From positions 1 to 64,000 of the forward strand of contig CALFWO010000024.1 in assembly GCA_937928045.1 (NCBI GenBank): DNA of 64,000 bases. The letters run 5' to 3'. Each line of letters begins with the position of its first letter. Position 1 is the stretch's first letter. Of the stretch, positions 16,986 through 25,992 are shown piece by piece. A program made the position numbers and the translations under genes. This DNA comes from an uncultured Saprospiraceae bacterium. Lineage in GTDB: Bacteria > Bacteroidota > Bacteroidia > Chitinophagales > Saprospiraceae. The notes below the pieces were generated by a model. That model had not been told where the DNA came from and made no database searches. It was given only the letters and a program-made list of their open reading frames with translations.

Positions 16986-18277
16986 AAGGCTGCAAGGTAA
17001 GATTTTGAGAAATGGAAGGCCGAATCATAACGAATAGAATCCTGGGGGAATTTCAATTCCGGATAGATCTTTTTATACTTTTTGATGACCTCTTTGATAA
17101 TTCGATCAGTTTCTAATTTGGCCGGTTTGCCATGATAGCTCAGCGCCGGTTTGAAACCTAATTTTTTAAAATAATCCGCTTCAAGTACTTCAAAGTAGAT
17201 TTGGAAAAATGGAGAAAAAGGGCCAGGCAAAGCATAATGAAAAAGGCTATAACCAACAATATAGCCAGGTATGGCCAATGCGATCTCCCGGTGACCATTT
17301 TGAATATACCAGTCCATTTTGTTGATTTCCTGCTCTATAAAGTGCTTCAATCGTCCTACTGAAAGTGGGCTTGTAATTCCAAAGGTATTGGTCACTTCAT
17401 AGAATTCTTCGGACCAATTACTTCTATCCGCTTCACTAAAAGCGGCAATTCGCTCAAACACTTCATTATTTTTCTCTTTCGAGATGCCATTCGCTCCATG
17501 GAAATAATCCTGATGAATACTTTCTAAAAGTTCAAGCAATTCTGCTTCTGGACTCAATAAATAATCCATTTTGTAGCAAAAATTCATCAGCAAATAAGAA
17601 TAAGCACCTGGATATTCATCTGGATCAAGACCGCAATGCAAATAAGATTCTTTAAGCTCCGCCCATTGTTTTTCAAAGAATCGAACCTTTGCCGCTAAAT
17701 GGTTTTCGCTGAGCTGGCCCACTTTATTAGAAAACAATGGCTTAAAATTGTCATACTGCGCCATAACCAGATCATCTTGCTTATCAGTATTTAACGCCAA
17801 TTCCCTTAAGCCGGCATAAAGCTTAAATGGACTTGCATCTAAGCTGTTGCTTGAAAATTTGCTCAAAACAATACCATCCCTGTAGCAGTACTTGCTATAA
17901 GTCAGATTGTAATTCAGACTCAAAAGATTTTCGTAGAGATCGGGAATTTGAGAATCATACTTACCAAGTTGAACCTCGGCTTGAATTTCATAGGCATTGG
18001 CCCATCCATCGATGGCTTGAGAACCTTGGTGAATTGAAAATTCGATTTTATCCTTTTTTCTTTCCCATTGAACATTATCCTCCTCAGGATCATAGAGATA
18101 AAGAAAAAAGTGATCTACTGATTCTAAAAACTTGCCAGAGGTGAATTTTGACTGAGCGGCATCCCAGGCCTGAAAACGAGCAGGAGACTTTAGCACCTCA
18201 TCATACCTCCCAAACTTAATTGCAGGTATGTCCCGAACTCCTCTTATGCTAGTCAGCCATCTCTGCAAAAAATTCAT
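16967..18277 (-). CDS. Uncharacterised protein with a YbjN-like first half
   Basis: A 436-residue soluble protein without signal peptide or membrane helix. Residues about 35-180 read like a YbjN/CesT-type domain: strands ending in KKDKIEFSI, then LLSLNYNLTYSKYC and a strand-turn segment, then a helix. The second half (about 190-430) is helical and rich in aromatic and acidic residues, with no recognised motif. The start ATG follows 116 bases of divergent intergenic space shared with the GSCFA gene. It overlaps the next gene by 19 bases. I do not recognise a characterised family. Confidence 0.55.
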   Translation of the reverse strand: MNFLQRWLTSIRGVRDIPAIKFGRYDEVLKSPARFQAWDAAQSKFTSGKFLESVDHFFLYLYDPEEDNVQWERKKDKIEFSIHQGSQAIDGWANAYEIQAEVQLGKYDSQIPDLYENLLSLNYNLTYSKYCYRDGIVLSKFSSNSLDASPFKLYAGLRELALNTDKQDDLVMAQYDNFKPLFSNKVGQLSENHLAAKVRFFEKQWAELKESYLHCGLDPDEYPGAYSYLLMNFCYKMDYLLSPEAELLELLESIHQDYFHGANGISKEKNNEVFERIAAFSEADRSNWSEEFYEVTNTFGITSPLSVGRLKHFIEQEINKMDWYIQNGHREIALAIPGYIVGYSLFHYALPGPFSPFFQIYFEVLEADYFKKLGFKPALSYHGKPAKLETDRIIKEVIKKYKKIYPELKFPQDSIRYDSAFHFSKSYLAALCQIEW

Positions 18278-18356
18278 GATTATTTTTTTAAAAGAACATG
18301 AATGCTTTGCCCAGAAAGCGATTCAATGACTTTATATCTAAGGACTGAAATTTAGT

Positions 18357-18364
18357 TAATTTTG
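18357..18364 (+). promoter_or_regulatory. Candidate -7 element TAATTTTG for the GSCFA gene
   Basis: A full match to TAnnTTTG, 29 bases before the ATG at 18394. A TTTA at 18331-18334 could be a weak -33 element. Confidence 0.45.
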
Positions 18365-18393
18365 AAGCATTCAACTAATCATTTAACTTTTTC

Positions 18394-19377
18394 ATGGAGC
18401 TATTTACCAGCGTATCTTTTTCTGATCAAGCATCTTCGATTGATCATTCTACAAAACTCCTGGCAATGGGATCTTGTTTTGCGGAACATATGGGAGATTA
18501 TTTGGAAAAAAATCGGTTTGATATTGTCCTGAATCCTTTTGGCATAAGTTATCATCCATTAGTTATTCATCGGCAAATATTGAGGTTATTAAGTAATGAA
18601 CCTTACCAAGCTCATGAATTAGAACACTACAATCAACGTTGGCACAGCTGGGATCATCATGGACGTTTTTCTCAATCTGAAAAGCAAGGAACCTTAGACA
18701 GAATGAATACTGCGCTCAGCACTGCTCAACTTCAATTGGAAAAATTGGATCATCTGCTTATCACCTTCGGAACAGCTTATGGATATTCCCTAAAAAATCG
18801 GAAAGGTTTGGTTGCCAATTGCCACAAATATCCAGCTGTTCATTTTTCAAAACAGCTTTCTGAGACCGAAGAAATGTTTACGGCGTGGAAAGAATTGATT
18901 TATCTTTTAAAAAGTCAAAACAAACAGCTGAAAATTACTTTAACCGTAAGTCCAGTAAGACATAAAAAAGAGGGACTTATTGACAACAATAGATCAAAAG
19001 CTAGATGTTTGATTTTAGCCGAAAAACTTTCTGAAGAATTTTTGGATTGCCACTATTTTCCGGCATACGAAATCGTCATTGATGAATTAAGAGACTATCG
19101 CTTTTTCAAATCAGATTTGGTTCACCCTTCAGATCAAGCAATACAATTTATTTGGGAAAAATTTGAAGCTCATTACTTCGGAGAAAAGACCAAAGAAATA
19201 AACAAACATATTTCTGGATTTCAATCTGCCGCTGATCATAAACCATTCCTTCCAGATTCAGATGCTCACCAATTTTTCTTAAAAAAGGAGTTGAACAAAA
19301 TAGTCGTATTTCAGGATCAACATCCGTACATTGATGTATCTGATCTTAAAGCAATTTTTGAAAAAGGAATTATATAA
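18394..19377 (+). CDS. GSCFA domain protein
   Basis: The defining motif is present as MGSCFAEHMGD near residues 26-36, then NPFGISYHP near 48-56. Near residue 128 comes FGTAYGY, and near 190 TVSPVRH, blocks typical of the GSCFA family and of its distant resemblance to SGNH/GDSL hydrolases; DLVHPSDQA near 243-251 would supply the Asp-x-x-His pair. By that analogy it may be an esterase or acetyltransferase-like enzyme, but no substrate is established. The length of 327 residues is normal. Single gene; its stop overlaps the convergent amidohydrolase stop by eight bases. Confidence 0.85.
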   Translation: MELFTSVSFSDQASSIDHSTKLLAMGSCFAEHMGDYLEKNRFDIVLNPFGISYHPLVIHRQILRLLSNEPYQAHELEHYNQRWHSWDHHGRFSQSEKQGTLDRMNTALSTAQLQLEKLDHLLITFGTAYGYSLKNRKGLVANCHKYPAVHFSKQLSETEEMFTAWKELIYLLKSQNKQLKITLTVSPVRHKKEGLIDNNRSKARCLILAEKLSEEFLDCHYFPAYEIVIDELRDYRFFKSDLVHPSDQAIQFIWEKFEAHYFGEKTKEINKHISGFQSAADHKPFLPDSDAHQFFLKKELNKIVVFQDQHPYIDVSDLKAIFEKGII

Positions 19378-20545
19378 TTCTGTTCACCTTACTATCGATA
19401 GAAAGATCACCTTTATCACTTAGGTTTATATTTAATATTCCCGGCTTTTTTCCGACATCAAAAGTTCCAAGTGTATCATCGAATCCCAACGCTTCGGCTC
19501 CGTTCTTAGTAGCCCATCGAAGCAACTCTGCCAATGGCACATAAGATTGAAACTGACGAATCGTTTTGATTTCTTCAAGAATAGAAAGTTGCCAATTAGA
19601 AGTTAATGAATCTGTACCGATGGTCAATCGACATCCCGCATCTCTAAAATATTGATAATTAGGCAATCTGTTTTCAATAAATAGATTTGCGTTTGGATTG
19701 GTAACCCAATATGTATTTTCTGACCATTCCATCGCTGCTTTGAGGTCCTCCGGAACGCAAGTAGTATTGTGCACAAACAAGGTCTTTTGCTCAGGGTCCA
19801 TGTGTGCAATTGCATGGTGAATAGAACGTTTACCTATCGATTGAAAATGCTCCAAAGGAATATTAAATCCATTATAGAAATCAACAAAGCCTCCCGTTTT
19901 TTCTAGAAATAATAAATTCTCTTCTGGTGTTTCTTGGTTATGAATACTGACCGTTCCGGCAACAGGATTCAATTCATTAATTTTCTTAAACAAATTTTCA
20001 GAAACAGAATAAGGAGCATGAGGGACTGCACGAAAATCATCTTTTTCATTTTGTTCCAACAGATCATATACTGCTTTGTATTTATCATATTCTGTTTGAG
20101 TCATTCCATCGAAAAGGAAATCGAACATTTCAACAAAAGTATAGTAGCGAATTGGGCTGTTTGCCTTCGTTTCAAAAGTATCTGACTTGTTTGAAATATC
20201 GCCGACTGCAACAATTCCATTTTCGTACATCGCCATATCTTGATCAGCGATCGCTTTTAATATTTCTTCCTGAGGAATATCTCGATGTTGAACAACATTT
20301 TTAATAAATGGAATAAGTCCAGTCCCGGTGTCCACCTTTCCAAGCATATGTGAAAGCTCAAGATGGCAATGAGTATTGATAAAACCAGGGCAAATTAAAC
20401 CAGGAAATTTTTCGACAGCCGATGGGTCGTGTGCAGAAGCAGGATCAATTTGCACAATTCTCCCGAGGTCATCAGCGACAATGACCAAGTCTTTTTTCAA
20501 ATCACCTTCTCCAGTAAAAATATAATCCGCAGAAATTTTTTTCAT
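19370..20545 (-). CDS. Amidohydrolase-family metal-dependent deaminase or hydrolase
   Basis: A TIM-barrel amidohydrolase of the chlorohydrolase/deaminase subgroup (SAH/MTA deaminase, guanine deaminase, SsnA). Metal ligands can be read in order: H59 and H61 in THCHLE, a later His in SIHNQE near 203, His in FVHNTT near 255, and Asp in GTDSL near 308. The N-terminal strand segment and a C-terminal return to the small beta-sandwich are both present, so the 391-residue protein looks complete. The natural substrate is not evident. It lies three bases after DUF1015, suggesting a shared pathway. Confidence 0.82.
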   Translation of the reverse strand: MKKISADYIFTGEGDLKKDLVIVADDLGRIVQIDPASAHDPSAVEKFPGLICPGFINTHCHLELSHMLGKVDTGTGLIPFIKNVVQHRDIPQEEILKAIADQDMAMYENGIVAVGDISNKSDTFETKANSPIRYYTFVEMFDFLFDGMTQTEYDKYKAVYDLLEQNEKDDFRAVPHAPYSVSENLFKKINELNPVAGTVSIHNQETPEENLLFLEKTGGFVDFYNGFNIPLEHFQSIGKRSIHHAIAHMDPEQKTLFVHNTTCVPEDLKAAMEWSENTYWVTNPNANLFIENRLPNYQYFRDAGCRLTIGTDSLTSNWQLSILEEIKTIRQFQSYVPLAELLRWATKNGAEALGFDDTLGTFDVGKKPGILNINLSDKGDLSIDSKVNRII

Positions 20546-20548
20546 AAC

Positions 20549-21673
20549 CTACACTTCTTTACCGGGTTCTAATTCTAATGCCAACAATCCATTTTTCACT
20601 CTTGGTTCAAACCAAGTTGACTTTGGCGGCATGACTTCACATCTATCTGCCACTTCAATCAAATCGCCTAAATTTGCTGGGTATAAACAAAAGCCAACAC
20701 GCTTATCGTTTTTATTGACTTGCTGCCTAATTGCATTAATTCCTTTTGGCCCTTCAATGTACTTTAGACGACTATCCGTTCGAACATCCTCAAAGCCTAA
20801 TATTTTTTCGAAAACCAATTCATCCAATAATTGAGCATCTAAAATCACTGTATCATTCTCATGCTGTTTTAGGACTTTCTTTTTCCATTTCAAAGAATAC
20901 CACTCTTTGTTGATACAAAAAGTAAGCTCATGTTTTTGTCTTGGTTTTCGACCAGACTTTAATGGCTTAATTCTAAAGATATTCGACAATTGAGCCATGA
21001 ATCTACTAAGCGAAACATCATCTAAGCATTCCACTACTCTATTATAATCATGTACTTCAAGTTGGCTCTCTGGAAAATAGGTAACAAAAAGTTTATTGTA
21101 TTGATCTGATTTTCCATGCTCCTTCATTCTATCATGCAATAAAGAGCTGGTGGAACATCTATGATGTCCATCGGCAATGTAAGCGTGATGAACATGTTTT
21201 GCAAAAACGGATTGAATTTCCTCAATCCTACTCCCATTAATAATTTGCCACATTTTATGTGATTCACCATTAGAAAATGAAGTAGAATAAAAAGCTTGCT
21301 TCTCTGTCTTTTGCGCAGCTAGTAAGACGTCTATTTGATCAATAGTGGGATGGGTTATTAAAATTGGTTTTACAATTGCATTTCTGCTGATCATTAAATG
21401 CATTTGCTGTTGTTCCTTAGCGGGTAAAGTATTCTCATGTTTTTTAATGTTTCCCTTTTTATATTCTTCAATATCAACACAACAGATCAAACCAGTATGC
21501 GTCCGACCGGCTCGACTTATTTCATAAACATATAATCCTTCTTGACTTGCCTTCTGGAAAAATCCCGATTGTCTATATTGTGGATATTCAAATTTGACGG
21601 TTTCGAAAAAAGCGTCAACTGATGTGATGTAATCAAAATTAGGAAACACCGCTTGAAATGGTTCAATACGCAT
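20549..21673 (-). CDS. DUF1015 family protein
   Basis: Recognised from the family hallmark IADGHHRCSTS (about residues 170-180), preceded by an ALLITHP-like segment near 105 and followed by FVTYFPESQL near 206. The biochemical function of the family is unproven; in many Bacteroidota it sits beside serine biosynthesis genes, but here it is followed at three bases by an amidohydrolase. The length of 374 residues is a little short of the 400-420 typical of other phyla, with no sign of truncation. It has no signal peptide, so it is cytoplasmic. Confidence 0.85.
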   Translation of the reverse strand: MRIEPFQAVFPNFDYITSVDAFFETVKFEYPQYRQSGFFQKASQEGLYVYEISRAGRTHTGLICCVDIEEYKKGNIKKHENTLPAKEQQQMHLMISRNAIVKPILITHPTIDQIDVLLAAQKTEKQAFYSTSFSNGESHKMWQIINGSRIEEIQSVFAKHVHHAYIADGHHRCSTSSLLHDRMKEHGKSDQYNKLFVTYFPESQLEVHDYNRVVECLDDVSLSRFMAQLSNIFRIKPLKSGRKPRQKHELTFCINKEWYSLKWKKKVLKQHENDTVILDAQLLDELVFEKILGFEDVRTDSRLKYIEGPKGINAIRQQVNKNDKRVGFCLYPANLGDLIEVADRCEVMPPKSTWFEPRVKNGLLALELEPGKEV

Positions 21674-21756
21674 ATTTATATTCGCTGGTTAGGTAGCAGC
21701 AAGATAAGGAGCTTGACGAAAATAGGGGGAAAAAGAAAGAATTATTTGGACTTATT

Positions 21757-22257
21757 TCAACGGATCATTTTCATGAAGGTGCCTACAAACCAACTGGCCT
21801 CAGATTTCGACAATGTATCCAAGACGGAATCCGCCTTGCCTGAAAATAACTTGATGTCAGAAATGATTCTACAAAACTCCTCTGAATGATTGCAAACTCC
21901 TTGAACTTGAGAGATATCATCTAATACCTTCACCATTGGTTCTAGTTCCCTTTTCTTTCTTTGGATAATAATTTTTCGAACTACCAGCCACATGTCTTTC
22001 TCAGCTACGTAAAATTCCTTACGCTCCCCGGCCTTAAGATTCTTATGTACCAATCCCCAGTCGATCAAAGCCCTAAGGTTCATATTGGTATTACCCATCG
22101 AAATATTCAATTCTTTTCGAATTTCTTCTGCTGATATAGATCTAGGAGTAATCAGTAACAATGCATGAATTTGGGCCATTGTCCTATTGATACCCCAACT
22201 GGATCCAAGTGTCCCCCATGACTGGATGAACTTCTGTTTTCCTTCTTCGAAGGTCAT
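21757..22257 (-). CDS. GbsR/MarR-family winged-helix regulator
   Basis: Transcription factor of the GbsR branch of MarR. I start at ATG 22257 (MTFEEGKQ), since relatives begin there; an upstream GTG at 22278 would add seven residues. The conserved segment SWGINRTMAQIHALLLI near 17-33 is diagnostic, and the helix-turn-helix follows (EIRKELNISMGNTNMNLRAL, about 43-62) with the wing GLVHKNLKAGERKEFYV. The C-terminal helices would dimerise. Inverted repeats upstream at 22311-22347 could be its own operator. The regulated genes are unknown. Confidence 0.85.
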   Translation of the reverse strand: MTFEEGKQKFIQSWGTLGSSWGINRTMAQIHALLLITPRSISAEEIRKELNISMGNTNMNLRALIDWGLVHKNLKAGERKEFYVAEKDMWLVVRKIIIQRKKRELEPMVKVLDDISQVQGVCNHSEEFCRIISDIKLFSGKADSVLDTLSKSEASWFVGTFMKMIR

Positions 22258-22310
22258 ATCTTTAGGACTCTTTTCCACAATAACTATTTTGACAATCTTT
22301 TAAGATTCTT

Positions 22311-22347
22311 TATTGATTACAATATACAAAGTCATTTTCATTGTAAT
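22311..22347. promoter_or_regulatory. Inverted repeats upstream of the GbsR/MarR gene, possible operator
   Basis: ATTACAAT at 22316-22323 is exactly inverted as ATTGTAAT at 22340-22347, and the first arm also lies inside the small palindrome TATTG-ATTA-CAATA (22311-22324). The region sits between gcvT and the regulator gene, about 55 bases upstream of its start, where an autoregulatory site would be expected. The region is AT-rich, so chance is not excluded. Confidence 0.35.
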
Positions 22348-22372
22348 TTGTTTTCAAAAAGACTAAATATTT

Positions 22373-23497
22373 CTATTTCTTGTAAAAAGGAGGTTTAACC
22401 ACAGTTGCAGCAAGTTTTTTCTTACCGACTGAAATTATCAAGTTCGTTCCTTCTTTAGCAAATGCTTTTTGTACATAGCCCATACCGATTGGCTTATCAA
22501 GACTTGGAGCTTGTGTGCCTGAAGTTACTTCTCCAATAATTTCTCCATCAGCGTTCTCTATTTTATATCCATGACGAGGTACTCTTCGATCTTCCATTAT
22601 AAACCCTACCAACTTTCTAGAAATACCTTCTGCTCTTTGTTTTCTAAAAATTTCAATACTTGGAAAATGATCTTTCTTTGTTTTCGTGATCCATCCAAGA
22701 CCTGCTTCAATTGGGCTAGTGGTATCATTGATATCATTTCCGTATAAACAAAAGCCCATCTCCAATCTCAATGTATCTCTTGCCCCTAATCCGATTGGCG
22801 TGATTCCATGTTCTTCACCTGCAGTCATGATGGCTTCCCAAAGTGCTTTCAGTTGATCATTTTGAACGTACAATTCATATCCTCCTGAACCTGTGTAACC
22901 TGTAGCTGAAATCAATACATTTTCAATCCCTGCTACTGTTCCTTTTGCGAAATGATAGTACTTCATTTCCTCAAGATTAACACGGGTAATTGGTTGAAGT
23001 ACCTTTGTGGCCAATGGCCCCTGAAGCGCAAGTAATCCCGTCTGGTCAGAAATATTAATCATTCGACAGTCGTACTTATTTTTACTTTGAATCCAGTTCC
23101 AATCCTTTTCAATATTGGAAGCATTTACAACAAGCATAAAAGCTTGTTCACCTTCCGAACATTGATCTTCATCCAATCTGTACACCAAAAAATCATCTAC
23201 TATTCCTCCTTCATCATTTGGGATACAAGAATATTGGGCTTGACCAATTATTAACTTTGAGGCGTCATTAGAACTTATTGCTTGAACAAGATCAAGTGCT
23301 TGTTTTCCACGGACAATAAATTCTCCCATATGAGACACATCGAACAGGCCGACTTTTTCCCTGACGCATGCATGTTCTTCATTAATACCTGCATAGGAAA
23401 TAGGCATATCGTATCCTGCAAATGCTGCCATTCTAGCGCCCAGTTCTCTGTGGATATTGGTAATTGCTGTAGTCTTTAGCGTATCTGAATTGCTCAT
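22373..23497 (-). CDS. gcvT: Glycine cleavage system T protein (aminomethyltransferase)
   Basis: Transfers the methylene group from aminomethyl-lipoyl H protein to tetrahydrofolate, releasing ammonia. The sequence is typical throughout: the N-terminal FAGYDMPISY and VGLFDVSHMGE blocks, LALQGPLA near 155, ISATGYTGSGGYELYV near 195-210, GARDTLRLE near 240 and GLGWITK near 270, then the C-terminal barrel with GEVTSGTQAPSL. The length of 374 residues is normal. It starts five bases after the stop of the HEAT-cyclophilin gene, so it is likely transcribed with it; gcvH and gcvP are not in this window. Confidence 0.95.
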   Translation of the reverse strand: MSNSDTLKTTAITNIHRELGARMAAFAGYDMPISYAGINEEHACVREKVGLFDVSHMGEFIVRGKQALDLVQAISSNDASKLIIGQAQYSCIPNDEGGIVDDFLVYRLDEDQCSEGEQAFMLVVNASNIEKDWNWIQSKNKYDCRMINISDQTGLLALQGPLATKVLQPITRVNLEEMKYYHFAKGTVAGIENVLISATGYTGSGGYELYVQNDQLKALWEAIMTAGEEHGITPIGLGARDTLRLEMGFCLYGNDINDTTSPIEAGLGWITKTKKDHFPSIEIFRKQRAEGISRKLVGFIMEDRRVPRHGYKIENADGEIIGEVTSGTQAPSLDKPIGMGYVQKAFAKEGTNLIISVGKKKLAATVVKPPFYKK

Positions 23498-23502
23498 GAA
23501 AA

Positions 23503-25554
23503 TTATTTCGTAATGTTAACTGAATTAATTAAATCGCCCGGACGCAAAGTATGTATAATGTCTAATCCTTCTACAACTTTACCGAACAAAGTATATTTCC
23601 CATCAAGATGTGGAGTGGGAGAATGAGTAATAAAAAATTGCGTCCCTTCCGTATGACTTCCAGCTGAGGCCATTCCGACCATACCTGCTTCATGGTAATA
23701 ACTTGGAGCCAACTCAGAACGAATGGAGTAATCTAAGCCTCCATATCCATCGCCTCTTGAACATCCTCCTTGCGCCACAAAGTTGGAGACTACACGATGA
23801 AAATTTTTGCCATCGAAATATCCTGATTTTGCAAGCTGATAAAAGTTTATACAGGAAGCAGGAGTAATATAGCTAAACAGCTGAATGGTCACAGCACCTC
23901 TATTCGTATTCAAAGTCACCTTACAATTCGTGCTCATTTCATCAAAAATCTCCCAATCAATTGGATGATTATATCTTGGAGTTTTAACCAAAGGTTTAGA
24001 AACTCCATTAAATAAATCTATTGCATTTTGTAAAGCATTGAAAGATTCTATTTGCATTGGAAGATTGAGCCGAATTTGAGCTGCTGTCAAAAAGGATGTT
24101 GACTCGTAAAATTGAGCCATCTCCAATTCTGGTTTGGCTAAAACAGTGGCTGCCTCAGCTATTGCTCCGCCATCACCACTTTCAATTGCAGCTTGAAGCA
24201 TCTCTGCGATTTCTCCCTTTACGCGTTTTCTACTTTGTCCAAAAAAGGAATCAAAATCATCTCTCGATATTATTTTCCCGAGAATATGAGTAATCTTAGA
24301 TTTAATAATTGGATCGTTAGTTTCCGCAGCAAGGTTATAAACGATTTTATAATACCACCCAAATTCACCCAACGCTTCCAAAAGTTTTATTTTTCTTTGG
24401 GCATCATTCGTTTTGTTGTATTCAGATTCTAATAGCTTTATAAGTCGTCCTCTTGTTCCTTCTCGAGATATTGAAAGATGTTTATTTGCAGCACCTAACA
24501 ATTTGAACCGCACATCTTCCAATAAAGTAGAATCCAACTGACCTTTTTTCAAATACTCCACAGCATCTCTTGAAGTTCCATGCTGAATAAAGAAATTCGC
24601 TGCGGTTGTAGCAATATGATAGTTACCAGAACCTAGTGCTGCAGTTATTGTCGGTTTAACTTCATTGTAATTAAAATTTCCTAATGCGCGAATAATATTA
24701 CACTTGACACGATAGTCTTGCTCTCGCGGATATTGTGATTGGAAAAATTGAGAGACATTTGGCGCTTCGGTTCGACCTAGAGCAATTGCCAAGTTCATTT
24801 TGACTCTTGGGTCATCTTCAGATCGATATACAGTTAGCAAATCTTGCACTGAATTTGAAATATCAATTTCTCTATTTCTGAAAAGATAACTCGACGCAAT
24901 AAATCTTACTGACTCCGGATAATTTTTATTGGTGATGTATTTTATCATCAACTGAGTACCTGCTGTATCTGTAATTCCACGAAGACCAAATCTGTAAATT
25001 CCTAAGGACTGTCCTTCCAACAACAAAGTATCTTTTAGATTGTAAGTACTAACGGAAGCCAATGCTTTTAAATTATTTATTGACCCACATTTGCCTACTG
25101 CCTCGAGTATGGATCGGTTGACTCCTGCCGCCAAACCTAAAGAATCATTTCTTTGAAAAGCTTTAATCAAATCGGACTCTGCTCTAGGGTTTCCAATTTG
25201 TCCAAGTGAATAGGCCGCTGCAGATCGGATTTCCAGTCGTTCATCCTTCAACATTTTTACCAAATCATCAACATACGGTCCTGAAATATCTTTTCCAACC
25301 GAGGCAAAACTAAGGGCCGACATAAATCTTAAAGCAGGATCTTGATCGGTCAAGTAGTGTTTAAGACTATCCACCTTAAGTTGATCTTGAAAATCGTAAA
25401 CTTTCCTTTGCGAAGGATCATTAAAATCAATACTTACGCCTTTCTTCTTTTCTTCCGTTGCCGGAAAACATCCAAAAAAACCAATAAATATAAACGCAAT
25501 AAGAAGTTGACAAAAAGAAACAGCTACTCCCCTATTCTGATTCAAAATTTTCAT
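23503..25554 (-). CDS. HEAT-repeat and cyclophilin peptidyl-prolyl isomerase lipoprotein
   Basis: A two-part exported protein of 683 residues. The N-terminal signal ends with lipobox FFGC near residue 29. Residues about 60-480 are HEAT/PBS-lyase-like helical repeats, with recurring forms such as IRSAAAYSLGQIGNP and ALGRTEAP. Residues about 525-683 form a cyclophilin domain: FHRVVSNFVAQGG, GMASAG and TQFFIT preserve the active-site Arg, Phe and Gln positions. It is likely a periplasmic or outer-membrane-attached foldase, with the repeats recruiting clients. It lies between a small membrane protein and gcvT with gaps under ten bases. Confidence 0.9.
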   Translation of the reverse strand: MKILNQNRGVAVSFCQLLIAFIFIGFFGCFPATEEKKKGVSIDFNDPSQRKVYDFQDQLKVDSLKHYLTDQDPALRFMSALSFASVGKDISGPYVDDLVKMLKDERLEIRSAAAYSLGQIGNPRAESDLIKAFQRNDSLGLAAGVNRSILEAVGKCGSINNLKALASVSTYNLKDTLLLEGQSLGIYRFGLRGITDTAGTQLMIKYITNKNYPESVRFIASSYLFRNREIDISNSVQDLLTVYRSEDDPRVKMNLAIALGRTEAPNVSQFFQSQYPREQDYRVKCNIIRALGNFNYNEVKPTITAALGSGNYHIATTAANFFIQHGTSRDAVEYLKKGQLDSTLLEDVRFKLLGAANKHLSISREGTRGRLIKLLESEYNKTNDAQRKIKLLEALGEFGWYYKIVYNLAAETNDPIIKSKITHILGKIISRDDFDSFFGQSRKRVKGEIAEMLQAAIESGDGGAIAEAATVLAKPELEMAQFYESTSFLTAAQIRLNLPMQIESFNALQNAIDLFNGVSKPLVKTPRYNHPIDWEIFDEMSTNCKVTLNTNRGAVTIQLFSYITPASCINFYQLAKSGYFDGKNFHRVVSNFVAQGGCSRGDGYGGLDYSIRSELAPSYYHEAGMVGMASAGSHTEGTQFFITHSPTPHLDGKYTLFGKVVEGLDIIHTLRPGDLINSVNITK

Positions 25555-25562
25555 TCAAATAT

Positions 25563-25931
25563 TTATTTAGCCTCTTCTGCTTTTCTAGCTTTCCGAACGT
25601 CAATAAAATTCTTTATGTAGATGATCATTGCAAAAATTCCTGAGGCAACCATAGCAGCGGATCTAAAAATTCTCAAACTATCTCCACTTGAGATGGCGCT
25701 CATCATTGGCTTACCAATGGTCATTAGGACCAATAAAAAAGTGAGCAAAACAATGATGTGAGCTACGACTTTATTGTCATTTTTAAAAGGCGGAGTCGCA
25801 ATCAAAAATAAGACTCCAAAAATTACTGGAATTAAAGCTGTAACACTTGGGTTTTCAGATGAAAAATAACCCCAAAGTCCCATAATAACTAGGACTGCAG
25901 CATTTAGAATGTTGGCTTGAAATGGTTTCAT
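25563..25931 (-). CDS. Small four-helix membrane protein
   Basis: A 122-residue protein with four predicted membrane helices (about 8-22, 30-46, 55-72 and 84-106) and a charged C-terminal tail of Arg, Lys and Glu. The pattern of short helices with small residues and a conserved-looking PPFKND loop suggests a TMEM14-like or DUF-type family, but I cannot name it. It precedes the HEAT-cyclophilin gene by eight bases and follows PBP1A by 61, so it probably begins or continues that transcription unit. Confidence 0.65.
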   Translation of the reverse strand: MKPFQANILNAAVLVIMGLWGYFSSENPSVTALIPVIFGVLFLIATPPFKNDNKVVAHIIVLLTFLLVLMTIGKPMMSAISSGDSLRIFRSAAMVASGIFAMIIYIKNFIDVRKARKAEEAK

Positions 25932-25992
25932 TCGTAATTGGTTTTAATTCTTTTTTAGAAACTATACTGATTATAGATTACGGTGTTTGGTA

